Source: JBARCX01 sp049794535
GTDB taxonomy: Bacteria > Pseudomonadota > Gammaproteobacteria > Xanthomonadales > Rhodanobacteraceae
Assembly: GCA_049794535.1 (NCBI GenBank)
Contig: JBARCX010000248.1
Span: 1-22,648 of the forward strand
Direction: 5' to 3'
Length of the DNA: 22,648 nucleotides
A program made the translations under genes and the position numbers. Positions 7,988-15,153 of this stretch are shown here, in pieces (position 1 is the stretch's first letter; the number at the start of each line of letters is the position of its first letter). The notes beneath the pieces were generated by a model. The model searched no databases and was not told where the DNA came from. It saw nothing but the letters and a program-made list of their open reading frames with translations.

Positions 7988-8557
7988 ATGCGGGCACTAC
8001 CATTTCTTCTCGCATTCGGAGTCGTGCCGAGCTCGCCACCGCCTCCGCCATCAACGCCCCCGCAAGTCGTGATCAAAGGCGTGGTGACTACGTCCGATGG
8101 CGAACATCCTGCCTGGTTCGCACTTATCTGCACACGCGGCGAGGGGGCAGCACTCTCATTGCAGTTGCGGTTGGCCGACACGCAAGTGAGCGACTTTGAT
8201 TTCAGCGCTTACGAAGGCCCTGGTGCCCGTGCCTCACGCCAGCCCAGTGCACACCTACAGGTCGACCAGCTCAAGCCGCCAGCGGTGGCCGTGTCCGGCT
8301 GGTACGGCGGTGATGCCGATCAGGACCCGGTACCGTTCGTATTTGGTATCGCTACAACGCCAGGCACGCCGGGCACCGCCACGGCGATCGCCGCGGCACT
8401 GGGCCACCCCGGTGCCGTACTTACCTGGGCGCAGAACAACCCCGGCCCGCAAGGCCCGCCACTGGTGGCACGGTTTGCTCCTGATGCAACGGAGAGCCGG
8501 CAGATTACAGCCGTCGCCGCGCCATGTTTGCCGCGGCGACCTGGCTTGCGGATGTAA
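7988..8557 (+). CDS. Predicted exported protein of unknown function
   Basis: A 189-residue protein that I do not recognise. The start at 7988 follows GGGAGA with good spacing and gives a short hydrophobic N-terminus (MRALPFLLAFGVV), then a run SSPPPPPSTPP and a mostly polar body. A signal peptide is plausible though short; the poly-Pro stretch could be a spacer. The body contains a Gly/Asp-rich VSGWYGGDADQDPVPF and ends in a basic tail PRRPGLRM. It follows yggT by 66 bases on the same strand, at the position where yggU (DUF167) often occurs, but it shows no DUF167 features. Coding status rests on the ribosome-binding site, the long open frame and codon use like its neighbours. Confidence 0.65.
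   Translation: MRALPFLLAFGVVPSSPPPPPSTPPQVVIKGVVTTSDGEHPAWFALICTRGEGAALSLQLRLADTQVSDFDFSAYEGPGARASRQPSAHLQVDQLKPPAVAVSGWYGGDADQDPVPFVFGIATTPGTPGTATAIAAALGHPGAVLTWAQNNPGPQGPPLVARFAPDATESRQITAVAAPCLPRRPGLRM
8513..8540 (+). other. GC-rich 9-bp hairpin at the 3' end of the exported-protein gene
   Basis: GTCGCCGCG (8513-8521) pairs with CGCGGCGAC (8532-8540) around ten bases, inside the last codons of the gene and about 25 bases before the convergent stop at 8565. There is no T tract, so it is not a standard intrinsic terminator, but no other candidate lies between the two convergent genes. Confidence 0.4.
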
Positions 8558-8564
8558 GCCGAAC

Positions 8565-9371
8565 TCAAGCCTGGGCTTTGGCCCAGTTAGCGATGATTCG
8601 ATGGATCTCGGTCAGACCATCAAACAACGCTGCCGGGCCAGGCTGCAGGATGATCGGTGACTTGATCTCGTACAGGTCGCCATGTTGCACCGCTGGAATG
8701 GCCTCCCAGCCGGGTCGTGCGGCGACTTTTTCCGGACGAAAGCGCTTACCGCACCACGAACCGAAAATGATGTCGGGCGCATGCGGGATGACTTCAGCCG
8801 CGTCAGCCAGGATTCGGTGCTTGGCCAACGACTCGGAGGCTTGTGCGGGGAAGATGTCATCGCCGCCAGCCATACGCACCAACTCGGCGACCCAACGGAT
8901 GCCAGTGATCAGCGGTTCATCCCATTCCTCGAAGTACACCTTCGGTCGCCGCGGCAGTTGCGCGGCGGCGGCCAGCACCTGCTCGACGTGCGCCTCGGCT
9001 CGCTGCGCGTAGGCTTCCGCCTTTTCCGTAGCACCCACCATCGCGCCAAGCCGACGGATGTAGGCAAGAATGCCCGCCACACTGCGGTGGTTGCTGATCC
9101 ACACTTCGACGCCAGCTTTGATCAACTCGCGTGCGATATCGGCCTGAATGTCGGAGAAGCCAATCGCCAGGTCCGGCTTGAGCGCCAGTATCTCCTCGAT
9201 CTTCGCACTGGTGAACGCGGAGACCTTCGGCTTTTCCTTGCGCGCACGCGGTGGCCGCACGGTGAAGCCCGAGATCCCAACGATACGATCCTGTTCACCG
9301 AGGGCGTACAACACCTCGGTCGGCTCTTCGGTCAGACAAACAATGCGCTGCGGATAACCGTCGCCAGGCAT
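8565..9371 (-). CDS. Cobalamin/iron-type substrate-binding protein without signal peptide (BtuF-like)
   Basis: A 268-residue protein of the helical-backbone metal-receptor fold (periplasmic-binding-protein family 2, the BtuF/FecB group that binds B12, haem or ferric siderophores). Recognisable blocks are RIVCLTEEPTEVLYALGEQDRIVGIS at the N-terminus, then KIEEILALKPDLAIGFSDIQ, a long connecting helix, and PDIIFGSWCGKR with GDLYEIKSPIILQPGPAALFDGL near the end. The start ATG at 9371 overlaps the pdxH stop as TGATG and puts the first beta strand at residue 9, leaving no room for a signal peptide; the upstream extension is also not hydrophobic. It is therefore probably cytoplasmic, or not a classical transporter subunit. 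No permease or ATPase gene lies nearby. Substrate is unknown; B12 is the usual annotation for this group. Confidence 0.82.
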   Translation of the reverse strand: MPGDGYPQRIVCLTEEPTEVLYALGEQDRIVGISGFTVRPPRARKEKPKVSAFTSAKIEEILALKPDLAIGFSDIQADIARELIKAGVEVWISNHRSVAGILAYIRRLGAMVGATEKAEAYAQRAEAHVEQVLAAAAQLPRRPKVYFEEWDEPLITGIRWVAELVRMAGGDDIFPAQASESLAKHRILADAAEVIPHAPDIIFGSWCGKRFRPEKVAARPGWEAIPAVQHGDLYEIKSPIILQPGPAALFDGLTEIHRIIANWAKAQA

Positions 9372-9958
9372 CACGGGTACAGCATGCGGCTGGTCCAGGT
9401 CTGGCCATGGCGACTCCAACGCACACGCTCGTGCATGCGGAACTGCGCGCCATACCAAAACTCAACCAAATCCGGCTCCACCACGTAACCGCCCCAGTGC
9501 GGCGGGCGAGTGACATCGCGACCAGCAAATTCATGTTCGTAGCGAGCTACGCGCTGGTCGAACGTCTCGCGGTCCGCCAGCGTCTGCGACTGCAGCGAAG
9601 CCCAGGCGCCGATCTGACTGCCACGTTCACGGGTAGCGAAGTAGGCGTCGGATTCTTCAGCTTGCAGCTTGCGCGCCATGCCCTCCACTCGCACCTGTAC
9701 ACCCTCACGTACATGCTTCCAGTGGAAGCACAATGCGACCTGGGGGTGAGCCTCTAGCTGCGAGCCTTTATCGCTCTCGTAATTGGTGTGGAAGCGGAAG
9801 CCGCGCTCATCGGCGCCTTTCAGTAGCACGATGCGCGAGCTCACTCGGCCTGCCCCATCAACGGTGGCAAGATTCATGGCGCTGGGTTCGGGATCACCGC
9901 TGGCGGCGGCCTCATCCAGCAGGTGTCGGAAGGTATCGAGAATGTCGGATTTCAGCAT
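9371..9958 (-). CDS. pdxH: Pyridoxine/pyridoxamine 5'-phosphate oxidase
   Basis: A flavin (FMN)-dependent cytoplasmic enzyme that oxidises pyridoxine or pyridoxamine 5'-phosphate to pyridoxal 5'-phosphate. Family blocks seen: SAMNLATVDGAGRVSSRIVLLKG, GFRFHTNYESDKGSQL, VALCFHWKHVREGVQVRVEG, RERGSQIGAWASLQSQ and the C-terminal GGYVVEPDLVEFWYGAQFRMHER. I chose the ATG at 9958, giving 195 residues and an N-terminus MLKSDILDTF; upstream ATGs at 9988, 9991, 10000 and 10015 are possible but would overlap the divergent kinase gene. No start has a strong Shine-Dalgarno. The stop overlaps the next gene by TGATG, so the two are coupled. Confidence 0.93.
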   Translation of the reverse strand: MLKSDILDTFRHLLDEAAASGDPEPSAMNLATVDGAGRVSSRIVLLKGADERGFRFHTNYESDKGSQLEAHPQVALCFHWKHVREGVQVRVEGMARKLQAEESDAYFATRERGSQIGAWASLQSQTLADRETFDQRVARYEHEFAGRDVTRPPHWGGYVVEPDLVEFWYGAQFRMHERVRWSRHGQTWTSRMLYP

Positions 9959-9989
9959 GGGTCTTGAATCGTGGCCTGAGCGCGCCATC

Positions 9990-10826
9990 ATGGCGTTCAT
10001 GAATGATGCTAGCACGCAGAATCAGGCCCTGGCCGGCCACTTGCTCGACCATTACGCCGGGCGCATCGCACGGGCACAGCGCCCGTATATCCTGGGCCTG
10101 TCTGGCTTGCAAGGCAGCGGCAAGAGCACCCTTGCCCGCGTCATAAAGGCGCAGGCCGAGTCACGCGGCTGGCCTACCGAAGTGCTGTCGCTAGACGACT
10201 TCTACTACTCCCGCAGCGACCGTGAGGTCATGGCGCAGCAGATCCACCCGCTGCTCCGCACCCGTGGCGTACCCGGTACGCACGAGATCGAATTGATGCT
10301 GTCGGTGCTGGCCGCACTACCAAAGGCCTCAGACAAACTCCCCGTATCGTGGCCACGCTTCGATAAAGGCCGCGACACGCGCACACCACCCTCGCGCTGG
10401 CCGCGCGTTATCCGGCCACCGAAACTGGTGATCGTGGAAGGCTGGGCGCTGGGCCTGCGCCCGCAACTGCAATCCGCACTCGAAGAGCCCGTGAACGATC
10501 TGGAGCGCATCGAAGATCCCGATGGTCAATGGCGCCATTGGGTCAACAAGCAGCTACGCGGCTATCAACCCTTATGGCGCAAGCTCGACGCGCTGATCGT
10601 GCTGCAGGCACCCAACTGGGAAGTGGTGCGCCACTGGCGTACCGAGCAGGAGCGTGAGCTGTTGGCGCGAAATGCCCCGCTGGCGATGGACGCCACCACG
10701 ATGGCGCGCTTCCTCGCTCACTTCGAACGGCTGAGCCGGCATGCACTCGCCACATTGCCTGCGCTCGCTGACAGTTGCGTGGAATACGACACCAAGCGCC
10801 ACATGACGGGGCTCGACCATAGTTGA
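9990..10826 (+). CDS. P-loop kinase, probable D-glycerate 3-kinase (GLYK type)
   Basis: A 278-residue cytoplasmic kinase related to phosphoribulokinase and pantothenate kinase. Walker A GLQGSGKST is at about 39-47. The family block SLDDFYYSRSDR follows, then HPLLRTRGVPGTHE, WPRFDKGRDTR and VIVEGWALGLRPQ, the combination found in plant D-glycerate 3-kinase and its bacterial and yeast (Tda10) relatives. The likely reaction is ATP-dependent phosphorylation of D-glycerate to 3-phosphoglycerate; a different small substrate cannot be ruled out from sequence. The start could be ATG 9990 or 9999; neither has a clear Shine-Dalgarno. The long upstream open frame (from 9783) overlaps pdxH and is not credible. 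It diverges from pdxH with about 30 bases between starts. Confidence 0.82.
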   Translation: MAFMNDASTQNQALAGHLLDHYAGRIARAQRPYILGLSGLQGSGKSTLARVIKAQAESRGWPTEVLSLDDFYYSRSDREVMAQQIHPLLRTRGVPGTHEIELMLSVLAALPKASDKLPVSWPRFDKGRDTRTPPSRWPRVIRPPKLVIVEGWALGLRPQLQSALEEPVNDLERIEDPDGQWRHWVNKQLRGYQPLWRKLDALIVLQAPNWEVVRHWRTEQERELLARNAPLAMDATTMARFLAHFERLSRHALATLPALADSCVEYDTKRHMTGLDHS

Positions 10827-10841
10827 GTTGCAGTGCCTGCC

Positions 10842-11675
10842 TCAGCTTTTGATTAATGCTTTATAGCCCTCACGCGCATCCGGCCAACGTGGTACGAAAC
10901 CGCTGGCTCGCAGCCGTGCGTTACTGAGTCGCTTGCTGCCGACGCCACCCGGCGCAGGGCCATCCGTTGGAGATGGCACGCCCAGCAAACCTGCCAGATG
11001 GTCGTAAAGCACATCCAGCGGTAGCGGCATGTCGTCCACCCCGAGATACACCGGTTGCGCATCGGGCAGATCAAGCAAATGCACGATCGCTGCCGCCGCA
11101 TCATCAACATGGATGCGGTTAGCCCAATGCGGCACAGCACGTGGCACGCGCACTGCGCCAGCGCGCAAGCGCTCGATCAGCTGCAGCCGACCAGGGCCGT
11201 ACAGGCCGGCAAGCCGCAGCACGACTGACGACAGCGGCTGTAAGGCTAGCCAGCGTTCGGCCTGCAGCAATACCGAGCCATTGAAGCCTGGCGGATCGGT
11301 CGGTGTGGCCTCATCGGCCCATGCGTCGGCGTGTTCGCCATAGACGGCGCTGGAAGATACAAACAGCACGCGCTGCAGCGCTCGGCTGTCGAGTGCGTCG
11401 AGCAAATGCCGCAAACCATCGACGAAAACAACTCGGTACATGGCCTCATCACGCGCATCCGGCGCTGGCAAATAGACCAGCCGAGTGATGCCTACCGGAA
11501 GCTCGCACAATGTTTCTGATCGGGTCAGATCTCCCTGAAGCCAACGGATACCGTCACCGCCATTCATCGGGGCATGGCGCCGCAATGCGAACACCTCGTC
11601 GCCTCGAGCTAGCAACCGCTGAGCCACACGCAAACCCAGGTCACCACAGCCCGCTATCAAAACCCGTTCGGACAT
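10842..11675 (-). CDS. Atypical extended SDR / NAD-dependent epimerase-like protein (YeeZ-like)
   Basis: A 277-residue Rossmann protein. The N-terminus VLIAGCGDLGLRVAQRLL has the GxGxxG nucleotide-binding motif, and FVSSSAVYGEHADAWADE with LRLAGLYGPGR are typical of sugar-nucleotide epimerase relatives. The catalytic Tyr-x3-Lys is absent: the aligned segment reads FNGSVLLQAE, with Asn and Leu in those two places. This matches the YeeZ-like subgroup, whose reaction is unknown. I placed the start at ATG 11675 just before the Rossmann strand; the longer frame to 11783 overlaps aroK and adds an unrelated sequence. It diverges from aroK with 27 bases between starts and converges with the kinase gene. 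Confidence 0.82.
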   Translation of the reverse strand: MSERVLIAGCGDLGLRVAQRLLARGDEVFALRRHAPMNGGDGIRWLQGDLTRSETLCELPVGITRLVYLPAPDARDEAMYRVVFVDGLRHLLDALDSRALQRVLFVSSSAVYGEHADAWADEATPTDPPGFNGSVLLQAERWLALQPLSSVVLRLAGLYGPGRLQLIERLRAGAVRVPRAVPHWANRIHVDDAAAAIVHLLDLPDAQPVYLGVDDMPLPLDVLYDHLAGLLGVPSPTDGPAPGGVGSKRLSNARLRASGFVPRWPDAREGYKALIKS

Positions 11676-11702
11676 CCAATCACCTACTGCTAAAGTTGTC
11701 GC
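11667..11702 (+). promoter_or_regulatory. Candidate aroK promoter giving a leaderless or near-leaderless mRNA
   Basis: TAAAGT at 11691-11696 matches a -10 box in four to five places and a weak CGGACA (11669-11674) lies 16 bases upstream. A transcript from it would begin at about 11702-11704, on the ATG at 11703. There is no Shine-Dalgarno before that ATG, which fits. The promoter call is weak by itself. Confidence 0.3.
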
Positions 11703-12242
11703 ATGAATCCGTCGTGCAATCTCTTCCTCATCGGCCCAACGGGTGCCGGCAAAACGTCGATCGGTCGACGTCTCGCCGCGCATTACGGCATACCGTTCAT
11801 CGACCTCGATCAGGAGATCGAACGAGATACGGGCGTGTCGGTTACCACCGTATTCGAGATCGAGGGCGAGGCCGGCTTTCGCCAGCGTGAAAGTGCATCA
11901 CTCGATGAGTGTAGCCGCCGTCGTGGCGTGCTGCTGGCGACGGGTGCCGGGGCCGTGCTCGACCCGATCAACCGTCAGCGCCTGGTCGAACGCGGCTACG
12001 TCGTATGGCTACAAACCACCATCGAGCAGCAACTGGAACGACTCGCCCACGACACTCACCGCCCCTTGCTTGCCGGCGAAGATCGACACGCGCGCCTTGC
12101 CGCAATGGCACAGATCCGCATGCCGCTTTACCTCGAAATCGCCGACCTCGCCATCCCCGGCGAGCACCAGGGCGTCGCCGACGCTAGCGAGCGTTGCATT
12201 ACCCTGATTGATCAAAACTGGCAGCGCCAGCAGGCCGCATGA
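11703..12242 (+). CDS. aroK: Shikimate kinase
   Basis: A 179-residue P-loop enzyme that phosphorylates shikimate at O3, the fifth step of chorismate synthesis. Walker A GPTGAGKT is at 11-18, the shikimate-binding Asp lies in FIDLDQEIE, the next conserved block is VFEIEGEAGFRQRE, then the Gly motif LATGAGAVLD and the lid-region RPLLAG. Length is normal for AroK. The stop at 12240-12242 overlaps an ATG at 12239 that opens a six-codon frame leading into aroB. It is the first gene of the aroK-aroB pair. Confidence 0.95.
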   Translation: MNPSCNLFLIGPTGAGKTSIGRRLAAHYGIPFIDLDQEIERDTGVSVTTVFEIEGEAGFRQRESASLDECSRRRGVLLATGAGAVLDPINRQRLVERGYVVWLQTTIEQQLERLAHDTHRPLLAGEDRHARLAAMAQIRMPLYLEIADLAIPGEHQGVADASERCITLIDQNWQRQQAA

Positions 12243-12259
12243 ACGACACAACCGTATGA
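12239..12259 (+). other. Six-codon bridging reading frame between aroK and aroB
   Basis: The ATG at 12239 overlaps the aroK stop (ATGA). It reads Met-Asn-Asp-Thr-Thr-Val and stops with TGA at 12257-12259, which overlaps the aroB ATG at 12256 (again ATGA). Such back-to-back overlaps could hand terminating ribosomes from aroK to aroB, whose own start has no good Shine-Dalgarno. It may also be chance. The peptide itself is unlikely to matter. Confidence 0.35.
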
Positions 12260-13365
12260 ACAGCACGATGAACAACACGATCCAAACCATCGACGTCACC
12301 CTCGGCACACGCAGCTATCCGGTATGGATCGGCCGCGGCCTGCTCACCGATCACGCACGCTGGCGCCGCGCACTACGTGGCCGGCATGCTTTGGTGATTA
12401 GCAACAGCACGGTGGCGCCGCTGTATCTCGATCGTGTGGCACAGGGACTGGAAGGCCTGCACTGGTCTTCATTCCTGCTCGACGACGGCGAGACGCACAA
12501 GACCTTCGCCAATGTCGGTCGCGCACTCGAAGCACTGGGCCAGTTGGGAGCCACCCGCGACGCCTGCGTGATCGCGTTGGGCGGTGGCGTGGTTGGTGAC
12601 CTCGCTGGCTTCAGTGCAGCGTGCTGGATGCGCGGCATCGACTTCATCCAGATGCCGACCACACTGTTGGCGATGGTCGACTCCTCGGTTGGCGGCAAAA
12701 CAGGCGTGAATCTACCCGCCGGCAAAAATCTGGTTGGCGCATTCCATCAGCCTCGCGCGGTGGTAGCCGACATCGATACGCTAACCACCCTGCCCCAGCG
12801 CGAATACCGTGCAGGCCTGGCCGAGGTGATCAAAGGCGCGGCCATCGGCGATCCAGACTTTTTCACCTGGCTGGAACAGCACGCCGACGCACTCGCCGAG
12901 CGCGACGACACCACATTGATCGAGGCGATTGCGCGTAAGGTGCGCTACAAGGCTGGCGTCGTAGCGCGTGATGAAACCGAACAAGGCGAGCGTGCCCTGC
13001 TCAACCTTGGGCACACCTTCGGCCATGCGCTGGAAACCGCTGGCAAGTACACCACGCTGCTACACGGCGAAGGTGTCGCCGTCGGCATGTTGCTGGCCGC
13101 CCAGCTGTCCGAGCGACTCGGCATGAGCGATGCGGCCGATACCGCACGACTGCATCGACTGCTCGCAAAAACCGGCCTGCCCACCGCGGTTCCGCCGGGC
13201 ATGGATCCACAGCAACTGCTCGCCCTGATGCGGCTCGATAAAAAGAACACCGCAGGCACGCTGCGCCTGATTCTTTGGCATGGCATAGGTCAGGCCGAGA
13301 TCATCAGCGGCGTGAACGAGGCGGATGTACTGGCCTTACTGCAGGCTGCCACGCAGGCCAACTAA
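12256..13365 (+). CDS. aroB: 3-dehydroquinate synthase
   Basis: A 369-residue NAD- and metal-dependent cytoplasmic enzyme that converts DAHP to 3-dehydroquinate, the second shikimate step. Characteristic blocks are DDGETHKTF, IALGGGVVGDLAGFSAA, QMPTTLLAMVDSSVGGKTG, NLVGAFHQPRAVVAD, LAEVIKGAAIGD and the metal-binding LNLGHTFGHALE. Length is normal. The start at 12256 (MNSTMNN) lies 13 bases after the aroK stop; an in-frame ATG at 12208 would overlap aroK, and 12268 is another option. It is downstream partner of aroK, as in many proteobacteria. Confidence 0.95.
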   Translation: MNSTMNNTIQTIDVTLGTRSYPVWIGRGLLTDHARWRRALRGRHALVISNSTVAPLYLDRVAQGLEGLHWSSFLLDDGETHKTFANVGRALEALGQLGATRDACVIALGGGVVGDLAGFSAACWMRGIDFIQMPTTLLAMVDSSVGGKTGVNLPAGKNLVGAFHQPRAVVADIDTLTTLPQREYRAGLAEVIKGAAIGDPDFFTWLEQHADALAERDDTTLIEAIARKVRYKAGVVARDETEQGERALLNLGHTFGHALETAGKYTTLLHGEGVAVGMLLAAQLSERLGMSDAADTARLHRLLAKTGLPTAVPPGMDPQQLLALMRLDKKNTAGTLRLILWHGIGQAEIISGVNEADVLALLQAATQAN

Positions 13366-13461
13366 CGCCGGCCTGCGACGCCAGCGCGCTCGCTACCGGA
13401 CCCCCAGGCCTCCTAGAATGCGGCATTCGCGGTACACCTTGCCGCACCGACCACGGACGCT

Positions 13462-13722
13462 ATGCGCCTCTACCTGCAAACCATGCCTGCTTCGACCGAG
13501 GCCCCGCGCTACGTCCAGATCGTGCTGGAGCAGGATCTGCTCGGCGGCTGGACGCTCTATCGCGAATCCGGCACGCAGGGTGGCCGTGCCACCATGAAGC
13601 GCGAGCAGTACCTGGAGCGTGACGAAGCTATCGCCGCGTTCGAGAAAACCCGCGATCAGCAGATCAAGCGTGGCTACCGTGTGATGTTCAGCCAGGGCGC
13701 CGATGGCCCGTACGGACGTTGA
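13462..13722 (+). CDS. Small WGR-domain-like protein
   Basis: An 86-residue protein that is almost entirely one WGR-type domain. The pattern YVQIVLEQDLLGGWTLYRE, then a Gly-rich turn, then a helix rich in charged residues ending KRGYRVMF, is that of WGR domains, which are found in PARP enzymes (DNA binding) and in MolR-type and stand-alone bacterial proteins. The name-giving W-G-R-I-G stretch is degenerate here: after RE the sequence reads SGTQGGR. Function is unknown; nucleic-acid binding is a guess from the family. It lies 96 bases after aroB and six bases before hemE, so it probably shares a transcript with hemE. A TAGAAT at 13414-13419 may be its -10 box. Confidence 0.8.
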   Translation: MRLYLQTMPASTEAPRYVQIVLEQDLLGGWTLYRESGTQGGRATMKREQYLERDEAIAAFEKTRDQQIKRGYRVMFSQGADGPYGR

Positions 13723-13728
13723 ATTGAA

Positions 13729-14811
13729 ATGACCGATGTGATGACTGCTCCGTTGAAAAACGACCGTTTCCTGCGCGCATTGCGCCGCGAACCCACCGAC
13801 ACCACGCCCATCTGGGTCATGCGCCAGGCCGGCCGTTACCTGCCGGAATACCGCGCCACTCGTGCGCGTGCCGGCAGCTTCATGGCGCTGGCGCAAAACC
13901 CGGAACTGGCCTGCGAGGTCACCTTGCAGCCACTGGCGCGGTTCGATCTCGACGCCGCCATCCTGTTCTCAGACATCCTGACTATCCCCGATGCGATGGG
14001 CCTGGGCTTGAGCTTTGCGCAAGGTGAAGGCCCGCAGTTCGCGCATCCCGTACGCAGCAAAGCTGACATCGACAAGCTCGCTGTGCCGGATATGGATGGC
14101 GAACTGCGTTACGTGATGGATGCTGTGCGACTGATCCGTAAGGAGCTCGCCGGTCGCGTACCGCTGATCGGTTTCTCCGGCAGCCCGTGGACGCTGGCTT
14201 GCTACATGGTCGAAGGCCAGGGTTCGCGCGATTTCGCCACACTCAAAGCCATGTGCTGGAACGAGCCAAAGCTCGCTCATCAATTGCTTGGCACGCTAGC
14301 CGAGGCCGTGGCCGCCTACCTCATCGCCCAGGCCACCGCCGGTGCGCAGGCACTGATGGTGTTCGACACGTGGGGCGGCCTGCTCGGCCCTGCCCCGTTC
14401 CGCGAATTCTCGCTGCGCTATATGACGCAGGTCGTCGACTCGCTGAAGGCAAACGCAGCTAGCCGCGAGTTGCCGGTGATCCTGTTCTCCAAGGGCGCGG
14501 CCGCACACCTAGCCACCATGGCCGATACCGGCTGCGCCGCGCTCGGTGTGGACTGGACTTGCGACCTCGCCAATGCGCGTAACGCCGTCAACGGTCGCAT
14601 CGCACTGCAAGGCAATCTCGATCCGGCGATCCTACGCGCCAGTCCCGAGGTAATTCGTCACGAGGCACGTGCCGTGCTCGACAGTTACGGCAACCATCCC
14701 GGCCACATCTTCAACCTCGGTCATGGCATCACGCCAGAGGTCGACCCAGACCACGTCAAGGTGCTGGTGGATGAGGTGCATGCGTATGGGCGAACCCTGC
14801 GTAACAGGTAA
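13729..14811 (+). CDS. hemE: Uroporphyrinogen decarboxylase
   Basis: A 360-residue cytoplasmic enzyme that removes four carboxyl groups from uroporphyrinogen III to give coproporphyrinogen III in haem synthesis. Both family signatures are present: PIWVMRQAGRYLPE near residue 25-38 and GFSGSPWTLACYMVEG near 145-160. The catalytic Asp lies in ILFSDIL, and the C-terminal His motif is FNLGHGITPEVDPDHV. The start at 13729 (MTDVMTAPLK) is six bases after the WGR gene; ATG 13741 is a possible alternative. Confidence 0.96.
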   Translation: MTDVMTAPLKNDRFLRALRREPTDTTPIWVMRQAGRYLPEYRATRARAGSFMALAQNPELACEVTLQPLARFDLDAAILFSDILTIPDAMGLGLSFAQGEGPQFAHPVRSKADIDKLAVPDMDGELRYVMDAVRLIRKELAGRVPLIGFSGSPWTLACYMVEGQGSRDFATLKAMCWNEPKLAHQLLGTLAEAVAAYLIAQATAGAQALMVFDTWGGLLGPAPFREFSLRYMTQVVDSLKANAASRELPVILFSKGAAAHLATMADTGCAALGVDWTCDLANARNAVNGRIALQGNLDPAILRASPEVIRHEARAVLDSYGNHPGHIFNLGHGITPEVDPDHVKVLVDEVHAYGRTLRNR

Positions 14812-15153
14812 TCGATACGTAGCGTTAAATCGTAATTCAGCCGGTCGTAACGGCATCGATGTTTGCTTTCATGTCTTGTATACGATCGAGTAAAAGGCTT
14901 GGGATACGCATGAGTAGCAGCAAAGCAGTCGACGTATCGATCAGCATCCGCATACGTCGTCAGAGACGATCAGGCCGCATGTGGTCGTCTGCAGGACCAA
15001 TCACGAGCGCCCGGACTGCGCACGCATCAACATGGAAATCGTGAAGCTCAATTACCCCGAACCGTGGCTTATCGTCCACTCCTGCTCTGATCGGACTATG
15101 AGCCATACCTGGAAAAGGCTAAGCGTTACTGAGACCGGGCTGCAGGCAGGCAC
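14812..15153. other. Gene-poor stretch after hemE, possible degraded coding sequence
   Basis: No gene can be called with confidence in these 342 bases. A plus-strand frame open from 14918 to TAA at 15155-15157 contains an ATG at 15032 and 41 codons from there, with a protein-like composition (MEIVKLNYPEPWLIVHSC), but no Shine-Dalgarno and no match I recognise. Another frame (14859-15044) overlaps it. Base composition is more AT-rich than in the flanking genes. A decayed gene is one reading, plain intergenic DNA the other. Confidence 0.4.

Noticed and set aside
8682..9488. 268-codon plus-strand open frame opposite the BtuF-like gene
   Set aside because: The minus-strand protein has recognisable family blocks over the same bases; the opposite frame has none.
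9783..9989. N-terminal extension of the kinase gene
   Set aside because: It would overlap most of the pdxH start region and encodes sequence unlike the kinase family; the alignable part begins after 9990.
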